From Pteria penguin (lineage: Eukaryota; Mollusca; Bivalvia; Pterioida; Pteriidae), in assembly GCA_035048485.1 (NCBI GenBank), contig CM068592.1, positions 39,012,045-39,076,044 on the forward strand: a DNA stretch of 64,000 nt, given 5' to 3'. Shown here piece after piece: positions 34,083 through 45,720 of the stretch. The translations under genes and the position numbers were made by a program. Each line of letters opens with the position of its first letter. Position 1 is the first letter of the stretch. The notes beneath the pieces were generated by a model. That model was given only the letters and a program-made list of their open reading frames with translations. It did no database searches and was not told the origin of the DNA.

Positions 34083-36714
34083 ACAAGAGGCCCAAGTGGG
34101 CCTATATCGCTCACCTGAGTACCTAGATGATCAGTCATGCATGAAGGAAGAATTCATTTATTTTTGCATTAATGTGACTAAGTCAACACAGATGTTGAAA
34201 ATATGTCAAATTTTATTTCAGGCTAGAATAAAAAACAACACTTTTTTGCACTTCCACTCAGGTGATTTTGATATTAAGCATTTCCTTTGTCTCTGCAAGA
34301 AGTCATTCAAGGCAACAAGTTAGTCATTTTCTTTAGGTGGGGCCTTTTGTTGAATGATTTCAAGTCTGGGTCATGAACAACAATTGTTTCAAATATTGTC
34401 CAGATCTAACTTAAAATTGCCTAACTTCATATGTTGAGTGTTGAGAAACATCTAAAAACTTATTTAGATGTGTAAAGAAATGGAGAAAAATGTTTTGACC
34501 ACAGCTGGATTTGAACCGCTACTCTCAATATTTCAATTACCAAGTGGTATATATACCATTGTGAGAACTGCTTTTTAGACATGGTGACATTATCTGTTAA
34601 CCAATTTGGATGAAATTTACCAAATTGATAGAGGACCTTTAGTACTTCATGTATTCCATGTTTCATTAAAATCTTTCATGCGGTATAACAGCAGAAGTGA
34701 AAAATGTGATTGAATTGTTCCTATACACCCTCATTTGGAAGTCTTAAAAAAGTCATGGAAAATCCAAAAATTGAGATATTGACAAAATTCTTTCAAAGTA
34801 ACAATCCTTACCATAATTATGATCACAATAGTCCATAAGAAATCATCATTATCATTTAACTAGGAAATATGACACTTTTTTTCTGCATTGAATCACCAAG
34901 TCCAAAGAAATGTCGAAAAAAAAATTCTAAAATTTTATTTTGGAAGGGAACCAAAATGACAATACGTCTTCACTCATCCCTCTAGATCATTTCTATGCAT
35001 TCTGTTTGTCTCTGTATACAGCCCGTATGAAAAAGAATATTGTTAAAGGAGGGAACTCTTTTGTGACCTACTTTTGACTATGGTGGCGCCACCTGTAAAG
35101 AGGTCTGGACAAAAACAACAGAATTTGAAGAGGATCATAAGTGACTTTTTTCTACCAAGATTTATTAAAATCCTTTAAACAGTTTTGTAGAAAAAGTTGA
35201 AAATGTGAAAAATGGCCTCCCCCCCCCCCTTTTTTTTTTTTGGAAGTCTTAAACGTAATATTCCTAATTTCATATGTTGAGTGTTGAGAAACATCTAAAA
35301 ACTTATTTAGATGTGTAAAAAAAAAAAAAAAAGTTTTTTTGACCACAGCTGGATTTCAACCGCTACTCTCCATATTTCAATTACCAAGTGGTATATGTAC
35401 CATTGTGAGACCTACTTTTTAGACATGGTGGCATTATCTGTTAACCAATTTGGATGAAATTTACCAAACTGATAGAGGACTTTTAGTAATTCATGTATTC
35501 CATGTTTCATTAAAATCTTTCATGCGGTTTTGTAGAAAAAGTTGAAAATGTGAAAAATGGCCAACCCCCCTTTTTTTCTGGAAGTCTTAAAAAATTCATA
35601 AAAAATCCAAAAATTGAGATAACGACAAAATTCTTTCACAATAATATTCCGTACCACAATTATGATCAAAATAGTCATTAAGAAATCATCAATATCAATT
35701 AACTGAAAAACATGACACTTTTCTTCATTGAAATGACTAAGTCCAGAAACACGTCAAAAAAGCGTAAATTTCTATTTGACGGATCTTAAACCCAAACACA
35801 ATTTTTAATAACCCATCTTTATAGATTGTTGAAATGCAATTAGTTTCCCCATTTATGTACTGAATCTGGAGAAGAAGATGTTTGAAGAGGGGTACCCTTT
35901 TGGGCACTTTTGGTCCCGCCCTGGATCCACCCCAGAGGGAAACCGGATCCCGAACACAAACTTGGTAGAGGACCTTGAGTACTTACTTCCTATGAGGTTT
36001 GATGAAATTCTGTGCAGCCAATCTGGAGAAGAAGTTGAAAATGTTTCAATTAATCAGAGCCAATGGCGGCCATCTTCGATCACGGACTGGCATAAAAAAC
36101 ACAAACTTGGTAGAGGACCTTGAGTACTTACTTTCTATGAAGTTTGGTGAAATTCTGTGCAGCCGTTCTGGAGAAAAAGTCAAAAATGTGTCAACCAATC
36201 AGAGCCAATGGCGGCCATCTTGGATCACGGATCGGCATAAAAAACACAAACTTTGTAGAGGACTTTGAGTACTTACTTCCTATGAAGTTTGGTGAAATTC
36301 TGTGCAGCGGTTCTGGAGGAGAAGTCGAAAATGTGTCAACCAATCAGAGCCAATGGCGGCCATCTTGGATCCCCGATCGGCATAAAAAACACAAACTTGG
36401 TAGAGGACCTTGAGTACTTACTTCCTATGAAGTTTGGTAAAATTCTGTGCAGCAGTTCTGGAGAAGAAGTCGAAAATGTGTCAACCAATCAGAGCCAATG
36501 GCGGCCATCTTGGATCACGGATCGGCATAAAAAACACAAACTTTGTAGAGGACCTTGAGTACTTACTTCCTATGGAGTTTGGTGAAATTCTGTGCAGCGG
36601 TTCTGGAGAAGAAGTCGAAAATGTAGAAAAGTTAACGACGGACGACGGACGGACGACGGACGCTGCACTATGACAATAGCTCACTTGAGCTACGCTCAGG
36701 TGAGCTAAAAAAAC
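34083..36714 (+). mobile_element. CTCACCTGAG-ended repeat with expanded interior
   Basis: It starts ACAAGAGGCCCAAGTGGGCC TATATCGCTCACCTGAG and ends GACGGACG...GCTCAGGTGAGCTAAAA. The interior repeats: the block from CATATGTTGAGTGTTGAG to about 35480 duplicates 34430-34680, and 35950-36620 is a tandem array. The in-frame stretches of about 89 aa within that array are by-products of the repeats. Confidence 0.75.
35950..36620 (+). repeat. 145-bp tandem array, ~4.5 copies
   Basis: The unit contains CACAAACTTGGTAGAGGACC, TTGAGTACTTACTTCCTATG, GAAATTCTGTGCAGC and CAGAGCCAATGGCGGCCATC. Copies are about 90% or more alike by eye. It lies inside the repeat element above. Confidence 0.85.
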
Positions 36715-37029
36715 CAATTAATTTATGTGTTGGTTTAAGTAATTGTCCTTAATAACTTAATAGGTTTTTAAAGTATTTGAAACCACAATGAAATTTCAAA
36801 ACAATCAAAAGAAAATCAAAGGAAAGTAATTATACCAAATGATATAAAGTCAGTCTACAGTACTTTTATTATATCATATTCTTTCCTGAGATTGAACTTG
36901 AAGACTACGTTGTACCTTAGTGCTTGTGATTGTGTTGACCATAGAGCTGAGCTAAGTATTTTTGTTCTTTTTACGTTTGATTTTCTTTATAGTGAATAAA
37001 ATTCGTTACACTTATCTTAAGATTGCATC

Positions 37030-37408
37030 ATGCCTTCTACAAAGTACCCATGTGGTAAATGTCAGAAAAATTGTCGTGGGAATGTTGAAGGTTGTGATCA
37101 ATGAGATACATGGTATCATGCAGCATGTGACAACATATCACCTGCTCATTTCAGTTTCATGTGTGATACGACTTTGCCTTATACATGTTCTAAGTGTTGT
37201 GCCCCAAGTGGTGACTTTGATTTCAAACTTTCATTAGAAAGGCTTGCCAATGGCGTCAAATCTGGCAATTAAGGCGAGGTTGTGCAATTAGAAGTTATAC
37301 TTCTACGTAATCATAACTTAAAATGGTTTGAGAGGGCAAAGTGTTGACACCATAGCAAAAATGCTATTAAATGAATTAATGAGTGAACATGTACATGTAC
37401 CCATGCGT
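37030..37408 (+). pseudogene. MULE gene, N-terminal PHD-finger part
   Basis: The frame opens MPSTKYPCGKCQKNCRGNVE and continues with GCDQ, a TGA at 37102-37104, then DTWYHAACDN and LPYTCSKC. This is a C4HC3 PHD finger in which the stop sits exactly where a zinc-binding Cys belongs (Cys to TGA needs one base). After a stop at 37270 and a frame change it reads DTIAKMLLNELMSEHVHVPM, then is cut by the LINE at 37409. The next residues continue at 39372. PHD fingers bind histone tails; a role in target choice would be speculation. Confidence 0.7.
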
Positions 37409-39359
37409 TCAGTTCAGTTCATTTATTTCTTTATGCCATCTAGCACATCAGATATTACAAATATAAATAAATAATTCAACTTCAAGATGAACACAATATA
37501 TACATAGATTAAAATATATGCCTAGATTATTATATATATATAGCAATTCTCTAATAGTATGGCATTTTACACATTGAATAAATATGAGTAAAACGTGAAA
37601 TAAATACAACAAAAGGCGATTGCGTGAGAGTTATTGCACAGACAGATGATCAATGCAACTACTGGGCTTTTAACAGTATTTTAAGTTATATGTTAAGTTT
37701 TCTAATTTTTTCTGCAAGAAATAAAAATTTTCCTAAGTTGCATAAAATTTCGCACACTTAGTAATTGTATTAGTTTAAAAACACTAGGACGTCTAAAGTA
37801 ATACGTTTTGATGTATAAATTTCTTAGTTCTTGATACATTGGACATTTTAAGATAAAATGAAACTCATCCTCTATATCATTTAAATTACACAATGTACAT
37901 ACTCGATTGAACCTTGCTTCATTTCTGTACAATTGTATCTTCCAGATTCCACATTTAGATTATGAGCTGATAGTCTGAATTTTGATATGAGTTTGCGATG
38001 TATATCACTCAATGGTTTATGTAAATAAAATTGGAGGTCAAAATTGTCTACCATATATTGATAATATTCGCCACGAGATGATCTTCTAATAGCAGAGAAC
38101 ATTTCTTGTTTATATAGATCGAAAAATCTTTGTTGTATCAAGTGTTGTGTAACTTTATCAATATAAATTTCGTGAAAAATGTATCCAAGGCCTAAACGCT
38201 TTAATTCAATTCTTATATCATTAACCCAAGTTCATTGAAATTAACTGTATCCTCTAAACAAAAACGTAAAATACAATTATCTGAATTTTTTCATTTTACC
38301 CAATATCTCAAATTTTTCAATTTTCTAAAAATATACAGAGGAAGCCTTCCCAATTCATAATAAACTAAGCTATTGCAGGTGCTTTTCTTCACTCCCAGAA
38401 CATTTTTACAAAACATTGTGTGAATTTTTTCGACATCATTGGCTTTATGAAAACCCAAAATTTCACATCCGTAACTTAAAACACTGTTAACATATGTATC
38501 AAAAACTGCACATTTGCTTTTAATGTTAAAATGATAAGTTTTGAATTTACTATTAACAGCAAAAAGAGCTTTTCTTCCTTGTTCTGACACATGCTTTTGT
38601 GTAATGTTAAATTTACCATTGTAATTGAATAACATACCCAAATAATTAAATTTATCCACAGTCTCGATCTCTCTTCCATTGTAAAAAAAATTTTCGGAAT
38701 CTCTTATATTGCCACCATTTCTAAATACTACAATTTTAGTTTTTTCAACATTTAAGGTCAGTTTCCACTCCTCATTATATATATATATAAAGAATCTAAC
38801 ATGTGTTGCAACGCTTCTGGACTTTCACCAATTATTACCATGTCATCGGCATACATCAATAAAAACAAATTCAACATATTAATTTCAATGGAGAGACAAT
38901 GCTCTCTAATAAAAGACATTTCACAATCGTTAACATACAGGCTGTACGATATAGGTGACAGTACCTCGCCCTGATAAAGGCCAATATGGTTGTCAAAATA
39001 TTCAGATAATAAACCAGAATGCTTTACACACGATTTCACATTTTTATATAAAGACTGTACAATTCTTAATAATTTCCCAAAATATTCAGATAATAAACCA
39101 GAATGCTTTACACACGATTTCACATTTCTATATAAAGACTGTACAATTCTTAATAATTTCCCATCAATTCCCTGCTGAATTAATTTTACACCACAACTTA
39201 GATCTATCTATCAAATCAAAAGCTTTACGATAGTCGATAAAACAACAATACAATCTTCCTCCCCTTTTTTCAGAGTTTTATTTATAAGTGATTGAAGTAC
39301 AAAAATAGCATCTATTGTAGAATTTCCCGCCTTAAAACCAATTGGGCGTCCGTTTTAAC
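37409..39359 (-). mobile_element. 5'-truncated LINE inserted in the MULE gene
   Basis: Minus-strand pieces read PIGFKAGNSTIDAIFVLQS (39340), RT blocks QGEVLSPISYSLYVNDCEMS and LLMYADDMVIIGES (YADD catalytic motif), FDTYVNSVLSYGCEILGFHK (38540), and a C-terminal zinc-type motif CTLCNLNDIEDEFHFILKCP (37870). Several frame breaks are present. The 3' tail is AAATAAATGAACTGAACTGA. The target GTACCCAT-G/A-CGT is duplicated at 37397-37408 and 39360-39371. No endonuclease domain remains because the insertion is truncated. It is a non-LTR retrotransposon; clade not assigned. Confidence 0.85.
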
Positions 39360-41015
39360 GTACCCATACGTGTTAGCGGCAATGGTAATTGCCCGTTTAA
39401 CTCAATTTCTGTGCATTTATGTGGTAATGAAACCATGGCAAATGAACTAAGAGTTAGGACTTCTATTGAGTTATGCATTAATAAAACCTATTATGTGGTA
39501 GTGAATTCCCAAAAGGGATTTGAATGGTGTTCTGGGGGTATAGAGGAAGAAATTAGTAGTTTTCCAGTTGACAAAAGATTTTGTTCTATTTGGACATTGC
39601 ACGCTCTTTGTACGGTGATCAACTCTCCCATCAGGTCAGTTTACCCAATTGTTAATAGTCCTCTCGATGAACACATTAGTATTTGGAATACAACTTTATA
39701 CCCTTGTCCATCTGTACATAAAAAGAGCAGAGACAGGCCTATCCTCATGTGGAGTGGCTCAAATGTACAGAAGGGGAAAATATGGAAACCAAACCATTTT
39801 TGCCCTATCGTGTTTTCAAGCCATGTAAAAACACTACAGTATTATACAATGATGATGAGTTCCGCCCCTTTGCAATCCAATACGTCATTCCTCCCAGCTA
39901 AATCTTGTCAGTACCCCTTTAGGTAAACAAAGTGAGTGTGACCCACAATGTGACGAGATATCACCAGCTAAGTGACCTAGAGTGTGAAAACATATCACAA
40001 CCCAAGTATGACCCACAATGTGACGATATACCGCAAACTGAGAGTGACCTTGAATGTGACAGCATATCACAACCCAAGTGTGACCCACAATGTGACGATA
40101 TATCGGTAATTACGGGTGACCCTTCATCAACAACTATCTGTGAGCCTGATCAATCAATGATATCAAATGCAAATTCTTGTGATATAACTTCTCTGTCTGG
40201 TATAAACGAACCTTATAAAGATCCTAGTGAAAATGGTCTCCATTCTCAATTTTTGTCATTAGAACAACAGGTTCATATCCTTAAGACAGTCAATCCTTCT
40301 ACGTGTATAACGTCAATTCCCAAAGGTATAAAACAAAATGTATATTTTGTGTTGAATGATGAAATAAATTTCAAACGCCGAGGAGAAAATAAAAACCCTG
40401 AATATCCCGATGACTGTGGTTCATGGATGCAAAGTCGAAATACTACAAAGGTGGATTTCTTTTTACAAACTCATTCTGAAGCATTGCAATTTATTCGAAA
40501 ACGCAAAAATGGTACTTACTATCGAGTTGTAAAAAGAAAAGAAATAGACCTTGACCCTCAACCAAACCCATCAGATGTTACAATGGTAAAACGGAAATAC
40601 TCTGTACTATCCAGAGAAACAAATAAAAAAAGGGGTAACATGGTTCGAGTCCCAGACTGAAATATAGAATATACATGTAGCAATAGTGAAGTATGTAGAG
40701 GTAAATCCTTCTAATGTTTTTCATGGTAATGCCATTCATACCAATACACCATAAAGACGACTAAATAGAGAACAGAAGGCAGTCATCAAAAACGGTTTGA
40801 AAAATCAATATGCACCCCGTGAGATAAAAGAATCAGTTTGATCTGAACTTCCAGACCAGGGCATATCTTTGAAAACCGCCCGAAATGCAAAATACATACA
40901 CGACAAAATGCTTAAACCTGAAAACAAACAAAACCTAGCAGATGAGGTGTTGAATGTACTAAAATTAGCGTATGAGGGAAATTATGTGAGGGAAGTCATC
41001 ACATTAAATAGCAAT
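39360..41015 (+). pseudogene. MULE gene, OTU-like protease part and linker
   Basis: Starting in the duplicated target, the frame reads VPIRVSGNGNCPFNSISVHL with the NGNC nucleophile block of OTU cysteine proteases, NELRVRTSIELC, and WKPNHFCPI with the candidate catalytic His about 135 residues later. A frameshift near 39810-39930 leads to 39932-40660, which contains two copies of a SQPK-DPQCDDI unit and a basic block (FIRKRKNGTYYRVVKRKE). A stop at 40658 and another near 40840 precede NVLKLAYEGNYVREVITLNS. OTU proteases normally remove ubiquitin; here the gene is inactive. Confidence 0.7.
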
Positions 41016-41458
41016 CAGGGGCGTAGCTGCCTATACGCCAGCACGCCATGGCGTGCACATCACTGGAACAAAAAAAATATTAAAATGTGACTCAAAGACA
41101 TCCATATCATATGATAACTCGTAAGTGTCAAATCAATTTGTAAAAACATTTATCTTCAACTTTCTCAAAATCAAAAAGACTGTAATGTTAAGAGGTAGAT
41201 TCAAGTTCAGCTTTTATTGTGTTCGACATATATTCTTCAATATTAAACGTCATTTCTTATGACAAAAATAGTTTCAATGTTATCAAGATGTAGTCCAGAA
41301 AGCACGACTTTGCACTGAATTTTACAAAATTTTCTCGTGGGAGAGCCTCGAACCCCCCACTTGCAAAAGAGTGTGATCCCATCCCCATCTCAGAGCTGCG
41401 CGCGCCTCGTGAGAAGCTTTCTTTGCGTGCACATTGTATATTTCTAGCTACGCCCCTG
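41016..41458. mobile_element. 443-bp hAT-like MITE inserted in the MULE gene
   Basis: The ends CAGGGGCGTAGCT and AGCTACGCCCCTG are inverted and exact over 13 bp. GCAAT is duplicated at 41011-41015 and 41459-41463. CAGGGGCGTAGC-type ends are typical of hAT elements; a 5-bp duplication is shorter than the usual 8. No transposase is encoded. Confidence 0.8.
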
Positions 41459-42508
41459 GCAATAAGCCGCCATCGGTTATAAATTACACTAATGATCAAC
41501 TTCTGTCTCCAAAACGTTCGATTTCAAATGGTGGAATTATTGGTATCGATAGGACTTTTAACCTAGGTGTTTGCTTCTTGACTTGTCTAACTTTTAAAAA
41601 CAAGAACATACTACGTACCTCTACTAAACACCCCCCCCCCCCCCCCCCTCGCCCTTTTATGTTAGGTCCAGTCTTCTTACACTGGGACGGTCTTTTCCAT
41701 TTCCACACTTACCATCGGTTTCTTAGCCATATTCAAAGTAGATTGGTATATATTGATCAATCTAATGTAGTGTTCGGATCCGATGGCGAGATGGCACTAG
41801 TGAATGCAATTACCTCTTGCTTTCCCACATCTGTTCATATCTTGTGTACACGTCACTTAAAAGAAAACTTGCATCATCAATTGAAAACCCGTTTGCCATC
41901 TCCAGAAGCAAGTGCTGTTGTAGCCAAGATTTTTAATAAAGAGACTGGTCTGTTGTCCATTGACAATTTGATATGTTTTGAAGAAAAATTTGATAAAATA
42001 AAAAGCAGTTATGACATTCCCTATCTTCAATCTTTTCTACTTAAGGTAAAAGAACAAGTAGCGATACCGCGTCGGAGAAAGCAACATATCATTCTTAAAC
42101 TGTTGACAAATAATAATAACAAATCCTTTAACAATCAAATAAAACTGCAAACCCATTGGAAACTGTTGAAACTTCCCGATCTTGTAGAAAAAATGCATGA
42201 TTTAGTACTTCGCCAAGATAGAAATGTGCGCAATGCAGTACATAGTACAGGAGATTTTTGTCTGTCCCCCTTTGTGTCGTCATTGCGTGTTTCTGACGAA
42301 ATATGGGTAAACATGTGGGAAGAACAGAGAAATAAACGAGTTTTGAGATTATTAAGATGTAAAAATCCCTCTTCATCCCCACTTGTTGTTTCAACAGATG
42401 GAACGCTTTCCGTGCCCGTGTTTCCACGGCAGCTAAAAAACCCGGCCAAGTGAAACGGATAAAATCAGGCAAGACACTGTCTGTAAAACGTCAGAGAGTT
42501 GCAGAGTG
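41459..42508 (+). pseudogene. MULE transposase catalytic part
   Basis: After the MITE the frame continues LNSNKPPSVINYTNDQLLSP, then GGIIGIDRTFNLGVCFLT (first catalytic Asp), HWDGLFHFHTYHRFLSHI, VFGSDGEMALVNAITSCFP (second Asp) and HILCTRHLKENLHHQL (Cys/His block), the order of MULE transposases. A poly-C run at 41629-41647 inserts a Pro stretch. A frameshift near 42416 is needed to reach the basic C-terminus KKPGQVKRIKSGKTLSVKRQ, with a stop at 42508. The rest of this block is open. Non-functional overall because of the upstream breaks. Confidence 0.75.
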
Positions 42509-43011
42509 AAACTGCTTTCCATATCACACATTTTCAAACATTAAAAATATTGCCATTGTTAAGTGTACCGTGTGGTCTTTCACCGTCGTAGTTTCTATGT
42601 CATATCTTGTGTTGTTGTCTACATTGTCATACGAGATAAAACTAATAATAAAATTATGGGTATCGCTGTAGAACCACCTCCCTGTCGTGATCCCGGTAAC
42701 ATTCTTTTTTGGAAGGCAAAGAGTTCTACATATTCGTTTGAAACCCATCTTGCATATACATGTGTTTTCAGTGTGTTGAAATCATATATATTGTAATTTT
42801 CATACAATTTACTGCATGCATAGAGAAACATAATTTTAAAAGTTCTATATCTCGAGTAATCAAGTTCATATAACTGATAATTTATGATGATATTCAATTA
42901 AAGCAATTATCATTTTACATAATCATTTCACACTCAAACTTGATTGGTAAATTAATAAAAAAAGGGGGGCATACCCTGTAATTTATTGTATATAATAAAT
43001 GTATTTTCTTT

Positions 43012-43174
43012 TCCTCCTACAATAGTTATCATGTATTTACCACGAGTACTGATCTTCGGTAGTAGTTACGTGTGGCGATTGGGGGAATCTTGTGAAGAAG
43101 TTCTACACAAAGGACTAGAAGTTAGCTTTAGAGGCATCGGTGGGCGATTTCTATACCAGAGACAACAGAAATAG
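43012..43174 (+). pseudogene. Possible SGNH-hydrolase-like fragment
   Basis: The frame reads PRVLIFGSSYVWRLGESCEE and EVSFRGIGGRFLYQR. A VL-x-GSS/HS-x-V-x-RL start and a GxGG block resemble the SGNH-like domain carried by some bivalve transposable elements. Only about 50 residues remain. The match is from memory and weak. Confidence 0.3.
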
Positions 43175-43249
43175 ATTCACAAGATGCACTACTCTAGTGT
43201 ACTCAGGTATACTCTAGTGTACTCTGTTTAGTAGCACCGTCAATTTCCC

Positions 43250-44780
43250 ATAGGATCCCATGGTAAATTACTAAACTTCCAGCAAGATTTACACAACATC
43301 CTACATTTTAGCTATATATAATCCACATATCAAAATGTTTGTCAGACCCTCCTCTATCAGAATTTTAACAGTTTACCATAGGTTATCTACCTTAATTTCG
43401 AGAAAATCATGCTGGAAGGGGGATACCCCCCAAAATTGGCCAAAATTCAAATGTAAACAACCACCCCTTTTTAGGTTATAAAATTTTTACATTAGCGAAA
43501 TGAGATAAAAATTCATGATTGTACAGCAGAATCAATCTTTATTTATACATAGATCAAACAATTTCATCCAATCACAGCTCCTGATACATTGAAATAGTAG
43601 TCCCTCTCTCCCTACACTACATCAGCCAATCATTACTCTCTTTAATTACTTTGACCTTCTAGGCAGCATTCTGCAGCAGTTAGTCTACTCGTGGACGATG
43701 GACGGTAACATTGGTTATACCAATGTAATCACTTCGGTCTGGGATAAGGGTGCGCGCATTCGCCGAAAAATACAGTGAAATGGTCATATGATGGAGTCGT
43801 AAGCATGTTAATTAAACAGTCCACTTATATATGAAGGTACAGTTTTTAAAAAATCGCTTGATAAAAATATTGAAAATTCGCTCGCCGCCTCTCTATTTTC
43901 ATCATAAAATTCCGAAGAACAAGAATTGTTTTTGGTGTGGCCTAAATCGATAATTGGTTGTCACGGCCTTTCATTGGGACTTTGCAGTTTGACATTATGA
44001 TCCAAATTTAAGTCCATAAGTTACCTTTTTATGTTGCATTTTCAACTACAAGAACGCCAAAAGAGGTGTTTTTCTTGATTAAGTGTACTCTTAAACTTTG
44101 ACTATACATTTATTCGTGAATTAAATTAAAGTTTCTAGATGATTCAGTTAAATAATATTTTCGTTGGACTGATCTGTCTATAACAGAATACACGATGACA
44201 GCACAATTATGCAAACACTGTTGATGAAAAAAAAAATAGTCAAGATTCAGTGGTTGCATACAGATCTAAAATGTCTTGGCTATTCTTTTGAAAAAAAAAT
44301 AAGATGAAACTAAACATAAGATACTGGGGTTGGGATAGAATTAAATCATTTTTGTTTGGTTGTCTTTTTTGTGTTATGTTGCTTTTAGAAAATTAAATTA
44401 CTGCTGATTTATTTTTACATAGAAATCCCCGTGTGAAACGGAGGTCAGTGTTAAAAGTACATTTATCGAGATAAGCTGTCTGACTACCAAGTAAACAACC
44501 GAGAAGTATCGAAGGTTAACCACATTCCGCAGTTCATGGCAGAAAGGGACAAACTTTGGATAAATTCTTATTTACATCCACCTATCAAGACAGCTAAACA
44601 CACTACTCGCATATATGGTCAAAATCCTAAATTCATATCAAAACGTAAATGGTATGCTGTACACTGAATCCTGGTGTGTGCCATATTTACTGCATGTATT
44701 GGTTGGTTACTACTTTGTACATTATTTTCTTATAAACATCAACAGTTTAGAAAAAGACGGTAATTAATCATTATGTACTT
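43250..44780. other. Intronic stretch, no gene seen
   Basis: AT-rich intron of the minus-strand receptor gene. No ORF above 60 codons with a domain, no array and no further phase-1 microexon that I could find. Confidence 0.5.
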
Positions 44781-44782
44781 AC

Positions 44783-44821
44783 CCTGTAATCCAATCTTAC
44801 GCTGTTCCTTTTCAGACAAAC
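44783..44821 (-). CDS. 39-nt phase-1 microexon of receptor gene
   Basis: Minus-strand acceptor CAATTCTTCTAG and donor GTAAGT bound the exon. It enters and leaves at phase 1 and reads LSEKEQRKIGLQ with a Gly on each split codon. It has the same size, phase and G-x-x-D/E-E pattern as the exons at 45429 and 46748. Predicted to lie in the cytoplasmic linker. Confidence 0.55.
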
Positions 44822-45428
44822 CTAGAAGAATTGTAAAATGAAAAAAGCGTGTGTACATGCATATGTTAATGTGTCAGTATGGCATTTTAAGTATCTCTAA
44901 AAACCTTGAAAACCTTCAAGAATTTATAAAACGCAAAATATAATAATCTGATGCACGGAAATTTTCCAAGACCGCCTGCAAACACACCTTTATGCCTCGA
45001 GAAATGAAAATCAATCGTTAAATGTTACAGATCCTTGTACTAACAGCAAACACCTGTATACTCGGTGCCTTTAAATTTGCTTAGTTTGCACTCAAACATG
45101 TATCTAGTTATCTATGAATCTGTATTAAATCAGAATAATCGGCTTTTAAATTTGATAAAGCCGTATTCGAGACGTATTCGTACAATCTATAAATGGAGTT
45201 GCATACCTATATGGACATCATTTGAAAAGAAAATAAGTTTTAGCAGTGGCGGATCCAAGATATCAGAAAATGGAGGCCTACATGTGAAAGTAAAGTATTA
45301 GCCAAACTACTCAGCCAAATCTGGAGTCTTACTTGTAAATATGTGGCGAAAAGAGGGGCCCGGGACTCCTTCAAAATCCGCCACTGTATAGAATATCAAT
45401 TTTTGCATGTATAATATTTCAAGTTTAC

Positions 45429-45464
45429 CTATGTAGTCACTCATTTTAGGTTCATCTCGAAAAC
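45429..45464 (-). CDS. 36-nt phase-1 microexon of receptor gene
   Basis: Bounded by acceptor GAATATTTTCTAG and donor GTAAAC. Phase-1 symmetric; reads FRDEPKMSDYI with Gly on the split codons. The other two frames contain a stop, which supports the phase-1 reading. Confidence 0.55.
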
Positions 45465-45479
45465 CTAGAAAATATTCAG

Positions 45480-45720
45480 AATCTGTGTAATTCACATGTA
45501 CTAACCTACAGTATGTTGTATGAAGGTAATTTACATATACTAGTCTACAGTTTGATGTATGAGGGTGATTCAAATGTATCAGCCTACAATATGATATGTG
45601 AGGGTAATTCATATGTACTAGCATACAGTATGTTGTATGAGGGTAATTTATATGTATTAACCTACAGTATGTTGTATGAGGATAACTGACTTGTACAGTA
45701 TATTGTATAATGGTAATTCA
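45480..45720. repeat. Minisatellite, ~38-bp unit, ~6 copies
   Basis: The unit contains GGTAATTCATATGTACTAGC and CTACAGTATGTTGTATGA. It begins about 15 bp upstream (minus strand) of the acceptor of the 36-nt microexon. Confidence 0.8.

Larger units (their letters stand above)
33738..43241 (+). mobile_element. Candidate MULE element (terminal repeats tentative)
   Basis: GCTACTAAACAGAGTACAC at 33738 faces its exact complement ending at 43241; further AAGTACACTAG-like blocks follow inward on both sides. Between them lies the degenerate PHD-OTU-MULE gene. The inverted pair could be the element's terminal repeats, but I could not find a 9-bp target duplication, and other repeats (34083-36714) have inserted within. 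Borders are provisional. Confidence 0.4.

Noticed and set aside
35878..36673. Overlapping 79-89 aa frames that look like a repeat protein
   Set aside because: They follow the 145-bp DNA tandem repeat of a non-coding element; each frame ends in the next unit.
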